From: Naumovozyma dairenensis CBS 421
Lineage: Eukaryota > Ascomycota > Saccharomycetes > Saccharomycetales > Saccharomycetaceae
Assembly (NCBI RefSeq): GCF_000227115.2
Contig: NC_016480.1
Location: forward strand, 1,240,001-1,304,000
Length of the DNA stretch: 64,000 bases
Direction of reading: 5' to 3'
Shown: in pieces, positions 41,222 to 51,677 of the stretch
Layout: each line of letters starts with the position of its first letter
How positions within the stretch are numbered: position 1 is the stretch's first letter
Program-made: the position numbers and the translations under genes
Notes under the pieces: generated by a model
What the model was told of the DNA's origin: nothing
Seen by the model: the letters and a program-made list of their open reading frames with translations, nothing else
The model's database searches: none

Positions 41222-42121
41222 ATGACGTATGAAAGATCAAACAGGAATACCAATAATGATGACGTTGAAAATATGTGGGACAGCTACTACAAGCGATGTC
41301 CTGTGATAGATAATGATGTAAAGGATGCAACCATGGGTGACGAAGAAAAAAGAAGTGATGCGGAAGATGAATATGAGGGGATGACTTTTACAAGGCCCAT
41401 ATACATTTCGCAGTCTAGTCGTAATAGCTTTGCCGATAGAGATAAGAAATCAAAGCCATCAATACCCGTAAATAAGATTGGAAAAATATCAAAACCCTTT
41501 AAACAGTATGTTAATTCTGAAGCTCCTATAGGAGGTTCAGGGATTGATGACCATTCAATTAAAAAAGAAAGAATGAAAAAAAGGAAGACCAAAGTTTCAC
41601 GAAAAACAGAGAAAGTGGAGTCTTTGCAAAAGGGTAATTTTTTTGAATATGGAGATCCTGTGCAGGGATACAAATTTTTAGGTTCGAGAGATGATTATGA
41701 TAAATTTCAAAAACTACAGAAAGATAAAAAAGATACCAATTTAACTGATGATACGATTACATTAAAGAATGATGATTCTGAGGAAACTTTAATTTTGGAC
41801 TATTGGAATGTCACTCCTAATCAACTAAACGATTCTTCAGTTATAAAGACACCGATTATACTGGAGAAAATATCGGAAAATAATCTGGCTTTAGTGGCAG
41901 AAAAGAAACTAACAAAGGCAAACATTGAATACTTTTATAACGAGAGCTCTAAGTTACTAGGGAGAGATTTAGGTATCTTATTGAAATGGGAACGTGTTAA
42001 ATGGCATCCAGACAAACTTATAAATAATATGAAGGGAAAAGTAGCCGTAGATGATGCCTTGTTAAAGAAAGTAACGCAATTGTTTCAAATTATCAATGAA
42101 TTGTGGGAAAAGTCGATATAG
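41222..42121 (+). CDS. YKR041W: YKR041W-like protein with HPD-containing C-terminal domain
   Basis: A 299-aa protein in the position of S. cerevisiae YKR041W (243 aa, poorly characterised), between GAP1 and UTH1. The N-terminal two thirds are charged and low in hydrophobicity, with a basic cluster (KKERMKKRKTKVSRKTEK, about 120-137). The C-terminal 75 residues look folded: YFYNESSKLLGRDLGILLKWERVKWHPDKL with a J-domain-like HPD at 262-264, similar in pattern to the C-terminal domain of NFKBIL1-type proteins. No enzymatic function can be stated. Homology to YKR041W rests on synteny and general similarity. Confidence 0.75.
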   Translation: MTYERSNRNTNNDDVENMWDSYYKRCPVIDNDVKDATMGDEEKRSDAEDEYEGMTFTRPIYISQSSRNSFADRDKKSKPSIPVNKIGKISKPFKQYVNSEAPIGGSGIDDHSIKKERMKKRKTKVSRKTEKVESLQKGNFFEYGDPVQGYKFLGSRDDYDKFQKLQKDKKDTNLTDDTITLKNDDSEETLILDYWNVTPNQLNDSSVIKTPIILEKISENNLALVAEKKLTKANIEYFYNESSKLLGRDLGILLKWERVKWHPDKLINNMKGKVAVDDALLKKVTQLFQIINELWEKSI

Positions 42122-43140
42122 TAGGCTTTTCGATAGCAAGGGCGTTCGGGTATGGAAAATTTTTTCTTTTTGATAAGATGGGGCTCAACACTGTGCGTTA
42201 CGCAAGGGCCCATCATACACCTTAATAACTTTAAACTAGGAATTGATAGTAATTACGTATGGATATATCATAAATATAATAATCGGACAAACGTGTAACA
42301 TCACTGTGACATCGGCATTCTTCGGAAATATACATAAACCTCTTAAGGCTGAATGAAAAGAGGTATATTCTCAGAAATAAGGTTTGGATTTACACCCTTG
42401 CACTATTACACAATCAGCCTTAATGTTCCTTTTTTCTCTTCTGCCACTATGTCTGTCACCTTACCGAAGGAAAGTTCTTCCGGTTTCCATCGGTTTTGTT
42501 AAAACCTTATATATATGTTTGTCTTAACAGAGAACGGCTATTTCCTAAAAGAGTCAAAAAGATAATTACCTTTCCCAATTAGGGAAAGTAATGAAGATCT
42601 AGAGCCTCGAGGAATCTTGCACCCACACCTCCGAATTTCCGTTTCGGGTAATTCCGAGAATTTGAAACTACAACAAACGAAATTTTTTCAAAGCCAACGG
42701 ATCGGGATTACGTACCTTCGCGTAATATAAAAGCGGCAACCATTTTTACCTGATTCGGGCAAACGTTTTACATTTAGCGTCCCGCATTGTTTACCGTATG
42801 TACCTGTTGCTGCTTTTCTTATATTTATAATAAACATATTCTCTTCTTCTTTTTGCCACTCTTAAAATATAACTTCTTTCTTCTCAATTATCTTAGCAAT
42901 TGCAAGAATATCAAGTAATAGTTACATTTTTTATTTCACTATTCGAAATCAATTAAAAGCAGAAAGTTCTTTATAGAATTACTCTAGTCACTCCTTTCTT
43001 ACCCAAAATAATTTTTACAACACCTTTTTAAGAAAAAGTGTTTTCATTCCTTCTAAGAATTTTTTTATTATTACTATTATTACTATAACCAACTTTTAAG
43101 TCTTTCCTTAAACAACAAGTTTTATTTACCTCGAGCAAAT
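42122..43140. promoter_or_regulatory. Long UTH1 upstream region
   Basis: 1 kb of non-coding sequence. TATAAAAG at 42726-42733 is a plausible TATA box about 415 bp before the UTH1 ATG; the interval after it is T-rich and would give a long leader. CACCCACACCTCC near 42621 is a weak Rap1-like match. No gene is supported. Confidence 0.45.
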
Positions 43141-44244
43141 ATGAAGTTATCATCAAGTTTATTAGTTTTAACCGCTTCCTCGGTGGTCTTTTCCGCTCCA
43201 GCTGCTCATCATAATCACCACGAAAAACGTGCCATGATTACCGTTACTGAATACGTCGACGAAAATGGTGCCGTTGTCATCCCAGTGGGTGATAAATATG
43301 TTAAACAAACATCTACTTTAGTTGCTGCAGTCCAAAATGCTCAACCAACAACTCAAGCCGCCGCCGCTGTTCCAACCACCACTACTACTCCAGCTAAGGA
43401 AACCACTACCTTAGCTCAAGCTGCTGAGACCCAAGCTGCTTCCTCTTCTTCCACTTCTTCTACATCTGGTTTCCAAGATGGTACCATTAAATGTTCAGAT
43501 TTCCCATCTGATCAAGGTGCTGTCTCTATCAATTGGATCGGTTTGAATGGTTGGACTTCTATCATGAACATGGACGGGCAAACTTCCACCACCTGTGAAG
43601 ATGGTATGTACTGTTCCTACGCTTGTGCTCCAGGTATGTCCAAGACTCAATGGCCAGCTGACCAACCAGCTGATGGTAAATCTGTCGGTGGGTTATACTG
43701 TAAGGACGGTTATTTGTACCGTTCTAACACAGATTATTCCTCCCTATGTGTTGCTGGTGTTGACACCGCTATTGCAGTTAACCAAATCTCTCAATCTATT
43801 GCTATGTGTAGAACTGATTACCCGGGTTCTGAAAACATGGTTATTCCGACTGTCGTCGATGCTGGTTCTTCTCAACCAATCTCTGTCGTCGATGAAGATA
43901 CTTACTACACATGGCAAGGTAAGAAGACTTCCACTCAATATTACGTCAATAATGCTGGTGTCTCAATGGAAGATGGTTGTGTCTGGGGTACTGATGGTTC
44001 CGCTGTCGGTAACTGGGCTCCTGTCGTCTTAGGTGCTGGTTCCACTGGTGGTATTTCTTACTTGTCTATTATCCCAAATCCAAACAATAAAACTCCTCCA
44101 AATTATAATGTCAAGATCGTTGCGAGTGAAGGTTCCACTGTTGTTGGTTCTTGTTCTTATGAAAACGGTGTTTATTCAGGTTCCGGTTCAGATGGTTGTA
44201 CCGTCTCCGTTACTTCCGGTACTGCCCAATTCGTTTTCTATTAG
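43141..44244 (+). CDS. UTH1: SUN-family cell-wall protein
   Basis: A 367-aa secreted protein of the yeast SUN family (Sim1, Uth1, Nca3, Sun4); S. cerevisiae Uth1 is 365 aa and NCA3 is its ohnologue. These are cell-wall proteins involved in septation and wall biogenesis, with Uth1 also linked to mitochondria and ageing. It has a signal peptide (residues 1-18), a Kex2-type KR site at 29-30, a Ser/Thr/Ala-rich linker to about 115, and the conserved SUN domain ([50 protein letters not shown]). Cysteines of the domain are retained. Codon choice is strongly biased, as in highly expressed genes. Chromosome XI context favours UTH1 over NCA3. Confidence 0.9.
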   Translation: MKLSSSLLVLTASSVVFSAPAAHHNHHEKRAMITVTEYVDENGAVVIPVGDKYVKQTSTLVAAVQNAQPTTQAAAAVPTTTTTPAKETTTLAQAAETQAASSSSTSSTSGFQDGTIKCSDFPSDQGAVSINWIGLNGWTSIMNMDGQTSTTCEDGMYCSYACAPGMSKTQWPADQPADGKSVGGLYCKDGYLYRSNTDYSSLCVAGVDTAIAVNQISQSIAMCRTDYPGSENMVIPTVVDAGSSQPISVVDEDTYYTWQGKKTSTQYYVNNAGVSMEDGCVWGTDGSAVGNWAPVVLGAGSTGGISYLSIIPNPNNKTPPNYNVKIVASEGSTVVGSCSYENGVYSGSGSDGCTVSVTSGTAQFVFY

Positions 44245-45155
44245 ATAATAGATCTTCTTTGGTCATTATCGAGACCATCTTAAATTTTGTATTTTTATTT
44301 CACCACTATTTGCCACTCGTTTACAACGAAAGAATATTATTTTTGTTGTTGTTAACTCGCACTAACTATTATACCACATTTTTATTACGTTTTCCATTTT
44401 ATTGTTCGTTCAATCTTTATTCGCATTATTGCATGTGACCAATTATACCTCATTTACCATCATATTACATACCGAACTAAAACTATGAATTTATTCAGGC
44501 AAGTTTCTAGTTATTGTACTTTACAGAAAAAGAAAAGAAAAAAACCATTGCATTGCTTCATTGATAGATATATTTTATTATTTACAAATATATATAAAAT
44601 GAAGTAATTCTTTAAATTCCAATTTTATTCTATTATCATTATAATCATAAAATAATTTTTTATATTTATGCATCTAAAAAAATGCAATGGATTAACATTA
44701 TTATAAACCACGCTTTGTCCATAAATATATATCAATTCCTTTTTATTATTTGTAAATTTAGATGCACCCTAAGCTGCTGATCACGAATTTCCTTACTATT
44801 GTGTGTTCGAGATCGTTTCTTATAAACTTCTTGGAAGCATCGTAACTATAAATACGAGACAAAAGGAGTTCCCTTCGAAAATTTATACGTATGCGGTGTT
44901 ATAAAAGCTAAATACCAATTATAACCACCGCTATATTGAACAGGGATAATTTGATAAATCTTTGAACCTATTTGTATCGTTTTATTTCATAATTACTCTC
45001 ATTAGTATCGTTATAATCTATAATTACATAGTCTAGAAAGATGACACGTAGTTCACTGCATGATATAAAATTTATACGTACAAGGACGTATCTTTATACG
45101 GTATGCTCTATTAAATCTATAAAAATGATTCGTTCTATCAGTAGCTGTATTCAGT
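44245..45155. other. UTH1-SHB17 convergent intergenic region
   Basis: About 0.9 kb of very AT-rich sequence between two convergent stops. No conserved open frame, tRNA or LTR is seen. Confidence 0.55.
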
Positions 45156-45971
45156 TTAGACTTTGGCATGTTGAGATTCTTCTTCTGGTGGTGGGATAAA
45201 TGCACCAGCAAGAGCTAAAGCGGGTTCATCAATACAATGATGAGAATATGACAAAACACCAATCCCACCGGCATCCAATAAGAAATTTGGATTATCAATT
45301 AAATGTCTATATTTATCCAATTTAACATATGGGACAGATTCATCGTGATAAGATTCAACATCTTTCAATTCCCAATCAGCTTCACATTTCTTTTCCACAC
45401 CTAATTTAAACCAAAGCGCAGCAAAATAACGTAAAGCATGGCCATGAGCGAAAACCATGATATCAGATGGAATACCTTCTTCCATATGCTTTCTATGTAA
45501 GTTTTGAATTCTAGCAATAGCTCTAGATAATCTTAATCCAAATTCTTGAGTAGTTTCACCATTTTCACAACCATCTCTCCAAATATTCCATGATCTTTCT
45601 TGATCTAATCCTCTTGATTTCCTCAATTCAACAATTTCAGGAGTCAATAAACCTTCATAATCACCATACTCCCATTCTCTAATATCTTCATCCACAACGA
45701 CTTTAATCTTGGAACGTTGTTCATCAGTCAATGGTCTCAAGACCAAATCAATGGTTTGTCTAGCACGAGTTCTTGGGGAAGTAAAAATATAAGTGATATG
45801 GTTAGGATCAATGAATCGATTGTTACTGAAAATTGATTCACCAGTTCTAACCATTTGTCTTTCACCGAATGGTGTCAATGGAATATCCGTAGAACCAGTA
45901 TATTGACCGGATTTGGACCATTCTGTTTGGCCATGTCTAACAATGATACATCTTGGAGTTGGGGCACCCAT
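45156..45971 (-). CDS. SHB17: Sedoheptulose-1,7-bisphosphatase
   Basis: A 271-aa protein, exactly the length of S. cerevisiae Shb17 (YKR043C). It is a histidine-phosphatase-superfamily enzyme that hydrolyses sedoheptulose-1,7-bisphosphate, feeding riboneogenesis towards ribose-5-phosphate. The phosphoacceptor RHGQTEW has H13, and the second catalytic histidine region is FAHGHALRYFAALW (H176). Other conserved segments are GQYTGSTDIPLTPFGERQM and EWEYGDYEGLLTPEI. The N terminus MGAPTPRCIIVRHG matches the family. It is divergent with UIP5. Confidence 0.96.
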   Translation of the reverse strand: MGAPTPRCIIVRHGQTEWSKSGQYTGSTDIPLTPFGERQMVRTGESIFSNNRFIDPNHITYIFTSPRTRARQTIDLVLRPLTDEQRSKIKVVVDEDIREWEYGDYEGLLTPEIVELRKSRGLDQERSWNIWRDGCENGETTQEFGLRLSRAIARIQNLHRKHMEEGIPSDIMVFAHGHALRYFAALWFKLGVEKKCEADWELKDVESYHDESVPYVKLDKYRHLIDNPNFLLDAGGIGVLSYSHHCIDEPALALAGAFIPPPEEESQHAKV

Positions 45972-46677
45972 TGTTTCTTTATTTCTTTATTGCAACTGTT
46001 GTATTGTTGTCGAATACGCAAAAATCAGTGCTTCCTCTTACTTCTTCAACCAGTAGACTGACTTCCAAATAAATCTCAATTCACTTGATGACTGAAAATT
46101 TTCATGATAACCTCCGGAAATAAAAGCGGTCTTAAATCCTTTTTAACGCCTATCTCCGTCACCACCATCAGCCAAAATCCATGAAAATGTACCATCCAAT
46201 ATAATAACTTACTGGGACAACGTTAGTGATATAATAGTTTCAGTATAGTTGAGAGTCTCAGATATTCCACGGGATATTGAAATTGTCTTACCATAAAGTA
46301 TTGAGTTTTAACCACTAAGAGAAAGCCATGGTTTACGACCCATTTCATATGTTATTAAAAGTATTTTGCTTTCTTAAGAAATCGATATCATCATTATGAG
46401 AATTGAAAATAATATCCTTTCATTACATCTCATTCTTTTCTGTATTTATTTATTTGCCACATCGTGTTTATATCTCAAAAACAATACTCTATTAAACTTT
46501 AAAGGGTAAGTCGAGAAAGTTTACGTAACGTTACGCGAAAAAGCTGGAAATATAATTATAGCGATACGTAACATGAAAGAAGGTATAAGCAAGCTATATA
46601 CATATTCTTAAAAAACCAGAAAGCATATACAGAGAATCTCCCAAAAAAATAGAAAGTGACAGCGATACAATGAAACA
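45972..46677. other. SHB17-UIP5 divergent intergenic region
   Basis: 706 bp with both promoters. TTACGCGAAAAA at about 46529-46540 contains an MCB/SCB-like ACGCGAAA core upstream of UIP5. No gene is seen apart from the uORF noted at the UIP5 start. Confidence 0.45.
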
Positions 46678-46681
46678 ATGA
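46670..46681 (+). promoter_or_regulatory. Minimal uORF overlapping the UIP5 start (ATGAAACAATGA)
   Basis: A three-codon frame, ATG AAA CAA TGA, whose stop overlaps the UIP5 ATG at 46678 as ATGA. If transcripts begin upstream of 46670, ribosomes must leak past it or reinitiate at the overlapping ATG. Effect on translation is inferred. Confidence 0.4.
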
Positions 46682-47994
46682 TATCATGTGTCTCCACTCA
46701 AGATCGAACTAAATGGCTTACAATGATCCTTATAACAACAATTTTCCTCTTATTTCAATATCTTACGCGATCGATAGACCCACGTGGATTCTCCCCTATT
46801 AGGATACCTAATACCAATACTGAAGATCACGATGCTGTGTTGAAAGTACGAGCTTTCAATAATAAGCATGCAAGTTTGAAAATACCGTTTTTAGATCCTA
46901 TTAATACTTATTGGCATCTCGGTGGATCCATCCAAGTGCGAAATACTGAATCAGTCACATTCGTTGCTGACGTAGCGTATGAGAGAAATGACGATGATGA
47001 TGTCAGCGATGATTGGGACTTTGGGAGGATTATATCGAATGGGATTGGTGATAATCTAATTGATGATTTTGAAACGATATTCCAGTTCAAGACTTCTCTA
47101 TTCGATAGTGCGAAGAAAAGAGATGATAAGGGAATTAATGGGGTAAGTTTTGTTATCTCAGCCGAGAATAAATTCATGACAATGAAACAGAATGTACAAT
47201 CATCGTATGGAAAACAACAATATCTTTTGAATTCTGGAGGTGTTAATTTTGATAATTTTGAAATGATGGGGTTTCCTAATAATTTACCTGGATTAGCGAT
47301 TGTTCTTTCAGAACAAACTTTAGAAGGTAACGAGGAGAAACAAATACCGTGTATGGATATATTTGTTAATACCGATCCTAAGGAAGATTATTTTGCCGGA
47401 ACGGAGAGTACCTCGAGGAAATTAAATTACGACAGTCCCATTACATTGGACATTCAATCGTTTGATACTGAGAATACAATTCAGTTAAGAGTAATATACA
47501 TGGAAAGTATAGATTTATTGAAATTAGATATTTGCTATGAAAGTGGAGGAGAAGACTGGATAAACCTCTTTGAAGGAATTATTGAAAAACTTCCTAAAAA
47601 TAAAAAAACTAATGAAAGATATGTTGGAGTTAGCGCTGTGAAATCACGCCAAAGAAATGGGAACTTTAAACTACTTAACATCAAGACATCAGAATTCCAT
47701 ATTGATGAGAATAATAATAATGAGCTTATACCGAAGGAACAAGCTAAACTGTTTATTGAAAGAATATATAGGATGAAATTACCTAGCCGCTCTACATTTC
47801 CAAATATTCAAAAGAATACTGAGAATGGCGCTATCATATCAATTATTGGGAAGTTCCTGCATTTAATTTGGAAATGGATTGAATATATCTCAATTATCAT
47901 AATCATATATTTGGTAACTGTTTATGTTAGAGTGACGAAGAGACATTTGCGACGAAAAAATAGAAGAAAATCTGTTGGGTTATTGCCCATGTAA
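46678..47994 (+). CDS. UIP5: Nuclear-envelope/ER lectin-like membrane protein
   Basis: A 438-aa homologue of S. cerevisiae Uip5 (443 aa), found as an Ulp1-interacting protein and located at the nuclear envelope/ER. It has an N-terminal signal or anchor (WLTMILITTIFLLFQYL, about 14-30) and a long lumenal L-type-lectin-like domain (about 55-330, with DPINTYWHLGGSIQVRN and GVSFVISAENKF). A transmembrane segment at about 400-418 (YISIIIIIYLVTVYV) and a basic cytosolic tail (RVTKRHLRRKNRRK) follow. Synteny SHB17-UIP5-YKR045C matches S. cerevisiae. Confidence 0.9.
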   Translation: MISCVSTQDRTKWLTMILITTIFLLFQYLTRSIDPRGFSPIRIPNTNTEDHDAVLKVRAFNNKHASLKIPFLDPINTYWHLGGSIQVRNTESVTFVADVAYERNDDDDVSDDWDFGRIISNGIGDNLIDDFETIFQFKTSLFDSAKKRDDKGINGVSFVISAENKFMTMKQNVQSSYGKQQYLLNSGGVNFDNFEMMGFPNNLPGLAIVLSEQTLEGNEEKQIPCMDIFVNTDPKEDYFAGTESTSRKLNYDSPITLDIQSFDTENTIQLRVIYMESIDLLKLDICYESGGEDWINLFEGIIEKLPKNKKTNERYVGVSAVKSRQRNGNFKLLNIKTSEFHIDENNNNELIPKEQAKLFIERIYRMKLPSRSTFPNIQKNTENGAIISIIGKFLHLIWKWIEYISIIIIIYLVTVYVRVTKRHLRRKNRRKSVGLLPM

Positions 47995-48271
47995 CACAAT
48001 TTTTTTTTCGAGTTAATGAAACTTTATTTATTTCATACTAACTGGGTGTGTGTGACTCTATACAGCCTACAATACTTATATCTTTAACGCATGTGACATT
48101 TTTATAGATAATAACGAATATTAAAACTTATATGGAGGTTATTAATGTACATATATAACGTAATATATATGACTATTATATGCCGGTAAAAAAAACAACA
48201 CCCAACAATGCAATTCTGTCAAGTTTTAATGCTTGCATCATGGCAAAACTACTATTTCTTTGCAATGGCAT

Positions 48272-49225
48272 CTACCTCAAAGAATTCTCAGTATTGCTAT
48301 TACTGCCACCAGCCATATTATTAACCGATGAAGGTCTTGCCCTTTCTAAGATACTTGCAGATGGGATAGGAATGGTACTTGTATTTGTCTCCACAGTTCT
48401 TGCGCAGGATAGAATAGTTGGTCTAGTCGATTGAATGGATTTGATATCTGATGAAAACATTGAAGATTTTATTGATGAAGAGCAGAATGAAAATAAAGGG
48501 GCTGTACTAGCGCCATCGTCATCTGGATCCGGGAATTTAATGGGATCGTTATCCCATGATATTCCTCCTTTGGACATCTTTTCATCAATTGTATTCGTAA
48601 CGGACAATATACTTGTATTCTTCGGTAGTGTTTCAGCAGTATATTTATTATTATTATGGTGAGTACCATTAGTAGCATCATGATAGGTTTTGTTATTGAT
48701 AATACTTGTATGATTACTACTACTATAAATTGGTGTATTTTCAATTGGATATAATGGTTTCAGCGATGAGTTTATGGTTGTAACATCAGACACATTAGAT
48801 AGATTAGAAAGAGTAACAATATCAGACGTGGAGTCAGAGTGGGTATCTCTGGCATGTGATTGAGATTTACTATTACGAGGCCGTTGATCTTTAAATGGTT
48901 TGACATTAGGATACTGATGCTTAGCGTCTATTATTTTTTTATCCTTCATAGTAATTCCTTTGGGCTGTAAGTATGGAATCGATTGGTTTTCCTTTTCAGC
49001 GGTACCATCTATCAATTTATTCTTATTTTTACTCTTACCATTACCACTATCCCTACTACTACTCGTACTGGTTCTAGCACTATTATTATTTCGAATAGAG
49101 ATTCCATTGACAGAAGAATGTTTTGTATTAGTCGGTTGCATAATTTTCTTAACCCATATAGAAAGCTTCTTTTTCTTACCTTGGAACCCATTCGGCGTAG
49201 CTGGTGAGGCATTCACATTTGAGAC

Positions 49226-49276
<51 letters not shown>

Positions 49277-49342
49277 GTTCGCCATATTATGGATTGTTGT
49301 GACATGATTGTTTTGACTAGTAGTATTGCGATTGCCAGTCAT
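48272..49342 (-). CDS. YKR045C: YKR045C-like protein of unknown function
   Basis: A 356-aa low-complexity protein in the position of S. cerevisiae YKR045C (183 aa, unknown function), between UIP5 and PLN1. It has a poly-Asn run (about residues 23-38) and a basic patch (GKKKKLSIWVKKIM, about 54-67). The middle is Ser/Thr/Asn-rich, with a more conserved-looking C-terminal third (GGISWDNDPIKFPDPDDDGASTAPLFSFCSS and TRPTILSC). No domain is recognised, and no membrane segment is visible. The assignment is chiefly positional. The antisense Leu-rich frames are shadows of the repeats. Confidence 0.7.
49228..49276. repeat. (ATT)n trinucleotide repeat encoding poly-Asn
   Basis: About 16 ATT units (AAT on the coding strand) inside the YKR045C-like gene. 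Such runs vary in length between strains and are frequent in Asn-rich yeast proteomes. Confidence 0.9.
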
Positions 49343-50034
49343 GACTAGTTTTTTATGAGTTTTTTTATCTTTGGAATTCAGACAAAAGATGTATTGTTTA
49401 TTGTTTTGGTTCTGGTTTTAATCCCATATGATTTCTGAATATAAGCACACGCAGGGGGAATTTTCCGATTGGTTGTGGTAAGCTTTAGTATAGCTATACA
49501 CCATCAAGGCATTGTTCGAGAGGCATTAATTCTGTTTAACCTTTATGCTATTAATAACAAGAATGGCGTTACCCGCACAACACTTACATCAATAACGATG
49601 AGCAATCTTCTCATCGCAAGTTGTTTAAGCAATCAGTTGCGTATGAACTTACCGTCTGAATAGAGAATAACTAGACTATTACTTTTGTGATTAAGTAGAT
49701 ACTTAGTCGGTACTTTTTTAAACATAATCATAATTTTTTGTTATATGTTATATATTACTTAAGTTATACTTTTTTTTGTTTTAATGTTGAAAACAAAACA
49801 TTAGGAATTGAAGGGTAAATAAAGATTAAAGCAAAGAAATGAGGTGACTAAAATGGCCATTGAAATGAAGAATAAATTGATGATGAAGTTAGTATTGAAA
49901 TTGAAAAACCATTGTCTTTCGTCTTGTTTTTTAATATCGTTTTCATTTTTTTGAATTATAATAGATATTTGGGAAACTGGAGACGAAGAAGGAGATAAGG
50001 GTGTATATGCATTGTCACCTGAAAATCCAGGTAG
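49343..50034. other. PLN1 to YKR045C-like intergenic region
   Basis: About 0.7 kb of AT-rich promoter and 3' flank. No conserved open frame is present; the 64-codon frame at 49469-49663 has no recognisable similarity. Confidence 0.5.
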
Positions 50035-50934
50035 TTAATCTGAAGCAGCAATTGGCGTGGACTCAGTGAAAGTGGTATTGGCGTCGTCAGTTGCTGTACT
50101 CTCGGTACTACTTGCTGTTGTTGGGATAGTCTTAGTAGTAGATACAGATTTTAATTTATCTAAAGTCAAGCTACCAATTTCCACGCCTGTCGATACAATA
50201 GCTCTTGGAACGCTGTCAGATTTATGTAAATTAGATTCATAAGAGTCTGAAACGGTCTTATAGGTTTCTTTAGCAGAATCATAAGTCGGTTTCATAATAG
50301 AATCCAATTTTTCATAAGCCTTGTCCTTGGTTTGGGTAATATAATTTGAGTTAGTGACTCTGGATTGTAAATCTTCTCTTAACGATCTCGTAGTGTTAGA
50401 TAATTCTGCTAAATGTGGTAAAGAAGCAATAGTTTTTTTTCCGTCAGATTTACCAGTTATATTTTTAATTGATTCTTCTGGAGTTTCATTGTTTTTCTTG
50501 GAGATGTTTAAATGTAAAGGTTTAATCACAAATTCATGTAATATAATGTTTGAAATATTAGCAAAATAATCCACGATGAACCAAAGAATCCATACACCTA
50601 CATGGTTGGAATGATTCTTATAAGTCTTTAAAAAGGAATCGATACCTTCTCTAAAGACTAGTAAGTTGATTAATTGATCGATGGACATCAAAAACATTAA
50701 TACTTTATTGATCCCCTTTTTAATTACAGGAGGCGCTGATGCATCCATTTTAGATTCCATACTACCCAAGACACTGGAAGCTTTGGAAATTAATGGAGTA
50801 GATTGGAACTTCGTTAGGAACTTAGATATAGTTGGATATCTATGTAGTTGAGTATAGACTGAAGAGTCATACTTGATAATCTCGATTTTGTTGTCTTGTG
50901 AGTTATCTGTCATCGTAGTTATTGTGCTTTGCAT
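50035..50934 (-). CDS. PLN1: Perilipin-family lipid-droplet protein
   Basis: A 299-aa protein homologous to S. cerevisiae Pln1/Pet10 (283 aa), the yeast perilipin that coats and stabilises lipid droplets. The N-terminal half has the PAT-like region (SVYTQLHRYPTISKFLTKFQSTPLISKASSVLGSMESKM) and hydrophobic patches (KGINKVLMFLMSIDQLINLLVF). The second half has 11-mer-like amphipathic repeats (KDKAYEKLDSIMKPTYDSAKETYKTVSDSYES). The tail is Thr/Ser-rich. An alternative start at the eighth codon (MTDNSQDNK) is possible. Position before NAP1 matches YKR046C. Confidence 0.92.
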   Translation of the reverse strand: MQSTITTMTDNSQDNKIEIIKYDSSVYTQLHRYPTISKFLTKFQSTPLISKASSVLGSMESKMDASAPPVIKKGINKVLMFLMSIDQLINLLVFREGIDSFLKTYKNHSNHVGVWILWFIVDYFANISNIILHEFVIKPLHLNISKKNNETPEESIKNITGKSDGKKTIASLPHLAELSNTTRSLREDLQSRVTNSNYITQTKDKAYEKLDSIMKPTYDSAKETYKTVSDSYESNLHKSDSVPRAIVSTGVEIGSLTLDKLKSVSTTKTIPTTASSTESTATDDANTTFTESTPIAASD

Positions 50935-51677
50935 TAGTTTGTTAGACTACTTAGTTATCTTGCAAAGGTATTGAAAAAGAAGTGAGGAGAAAGGCAATAA
51001 TATAAAATATTAAGCTTCAATTCTTTATATATATATATATATATATNNNNNNNNNNNNNNNNNNNNNNNNNNNNNNNNNNNNNNNNNNNNNNNNNNNNNN
51101 NNNNNNNNNNCCATCTATCAATCTATCTCTCATCCCCATTCCTATTCCCATCCTACGTAATAGTCCGCCTATCTCTCTATGTGGCATGAATGTTGTTCTT
51201 ATCTGCACATTTTTCTTTCTCGCCGTGAATTCCTTCCAGGGAAACATCTCTTGCCAAATCAGGGGCTGCAGGACCTTCTGAGGGGAAAAATCTATCCCTT
51301 ACATGGATATCTAACCCAAACACCACACCAGGAGTTAATAGCAATTTCCCGTCAAAAAATATATTTTTGACCTACACTCAGTATTTACTTACATATTTGG
51401 TGAAAGGGTTTTATGGTATTAACCTACTCTTCTCTGACGAGGAAGAAGATAAGATTTTTATTTACCCTAACCATTAACAAAATTGAGAATATGAATAAAG
51501 CGACTATCTGATCATTTCGCCATTACGTTATTTAACAGGTTAAAGACATCAAAAAAGACTAAACTCAAGACACAAAATGATTATTAAATATAGAAAATTT
51601 AAATGGACTTAACTACGCAAAATACATACTATTTTTATGGAAGAATGCTGTACTTATAGATGCTCTATATATATTAA
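50935..51677. other. NAP1-PLN1 intergenic region with TA microsatellite and gap
   Basis: About 0.75 kb with no gene. A (TA)n microsatellite at about 51026-51046 runs directly into a 64-base gap, so the repeat probably caused the assembly break. CCATCTATCAATCTATCTCTC after the gap may be another simple-repeat edge. Confidence 0.6.
51047..51110. other. Assembly gap of 64 N
   Basis: Undetermined bases adjoining a TA repeat, in the PLN1 promoter. No coding sequence is affected. Confidence 1.

Noticed and set aside
48960..49307. Poly-Leu open frame opposite the YKR045C-like gene
   Set aside because: It is the antisense reading of the poly-Asn (ATT) repeat.
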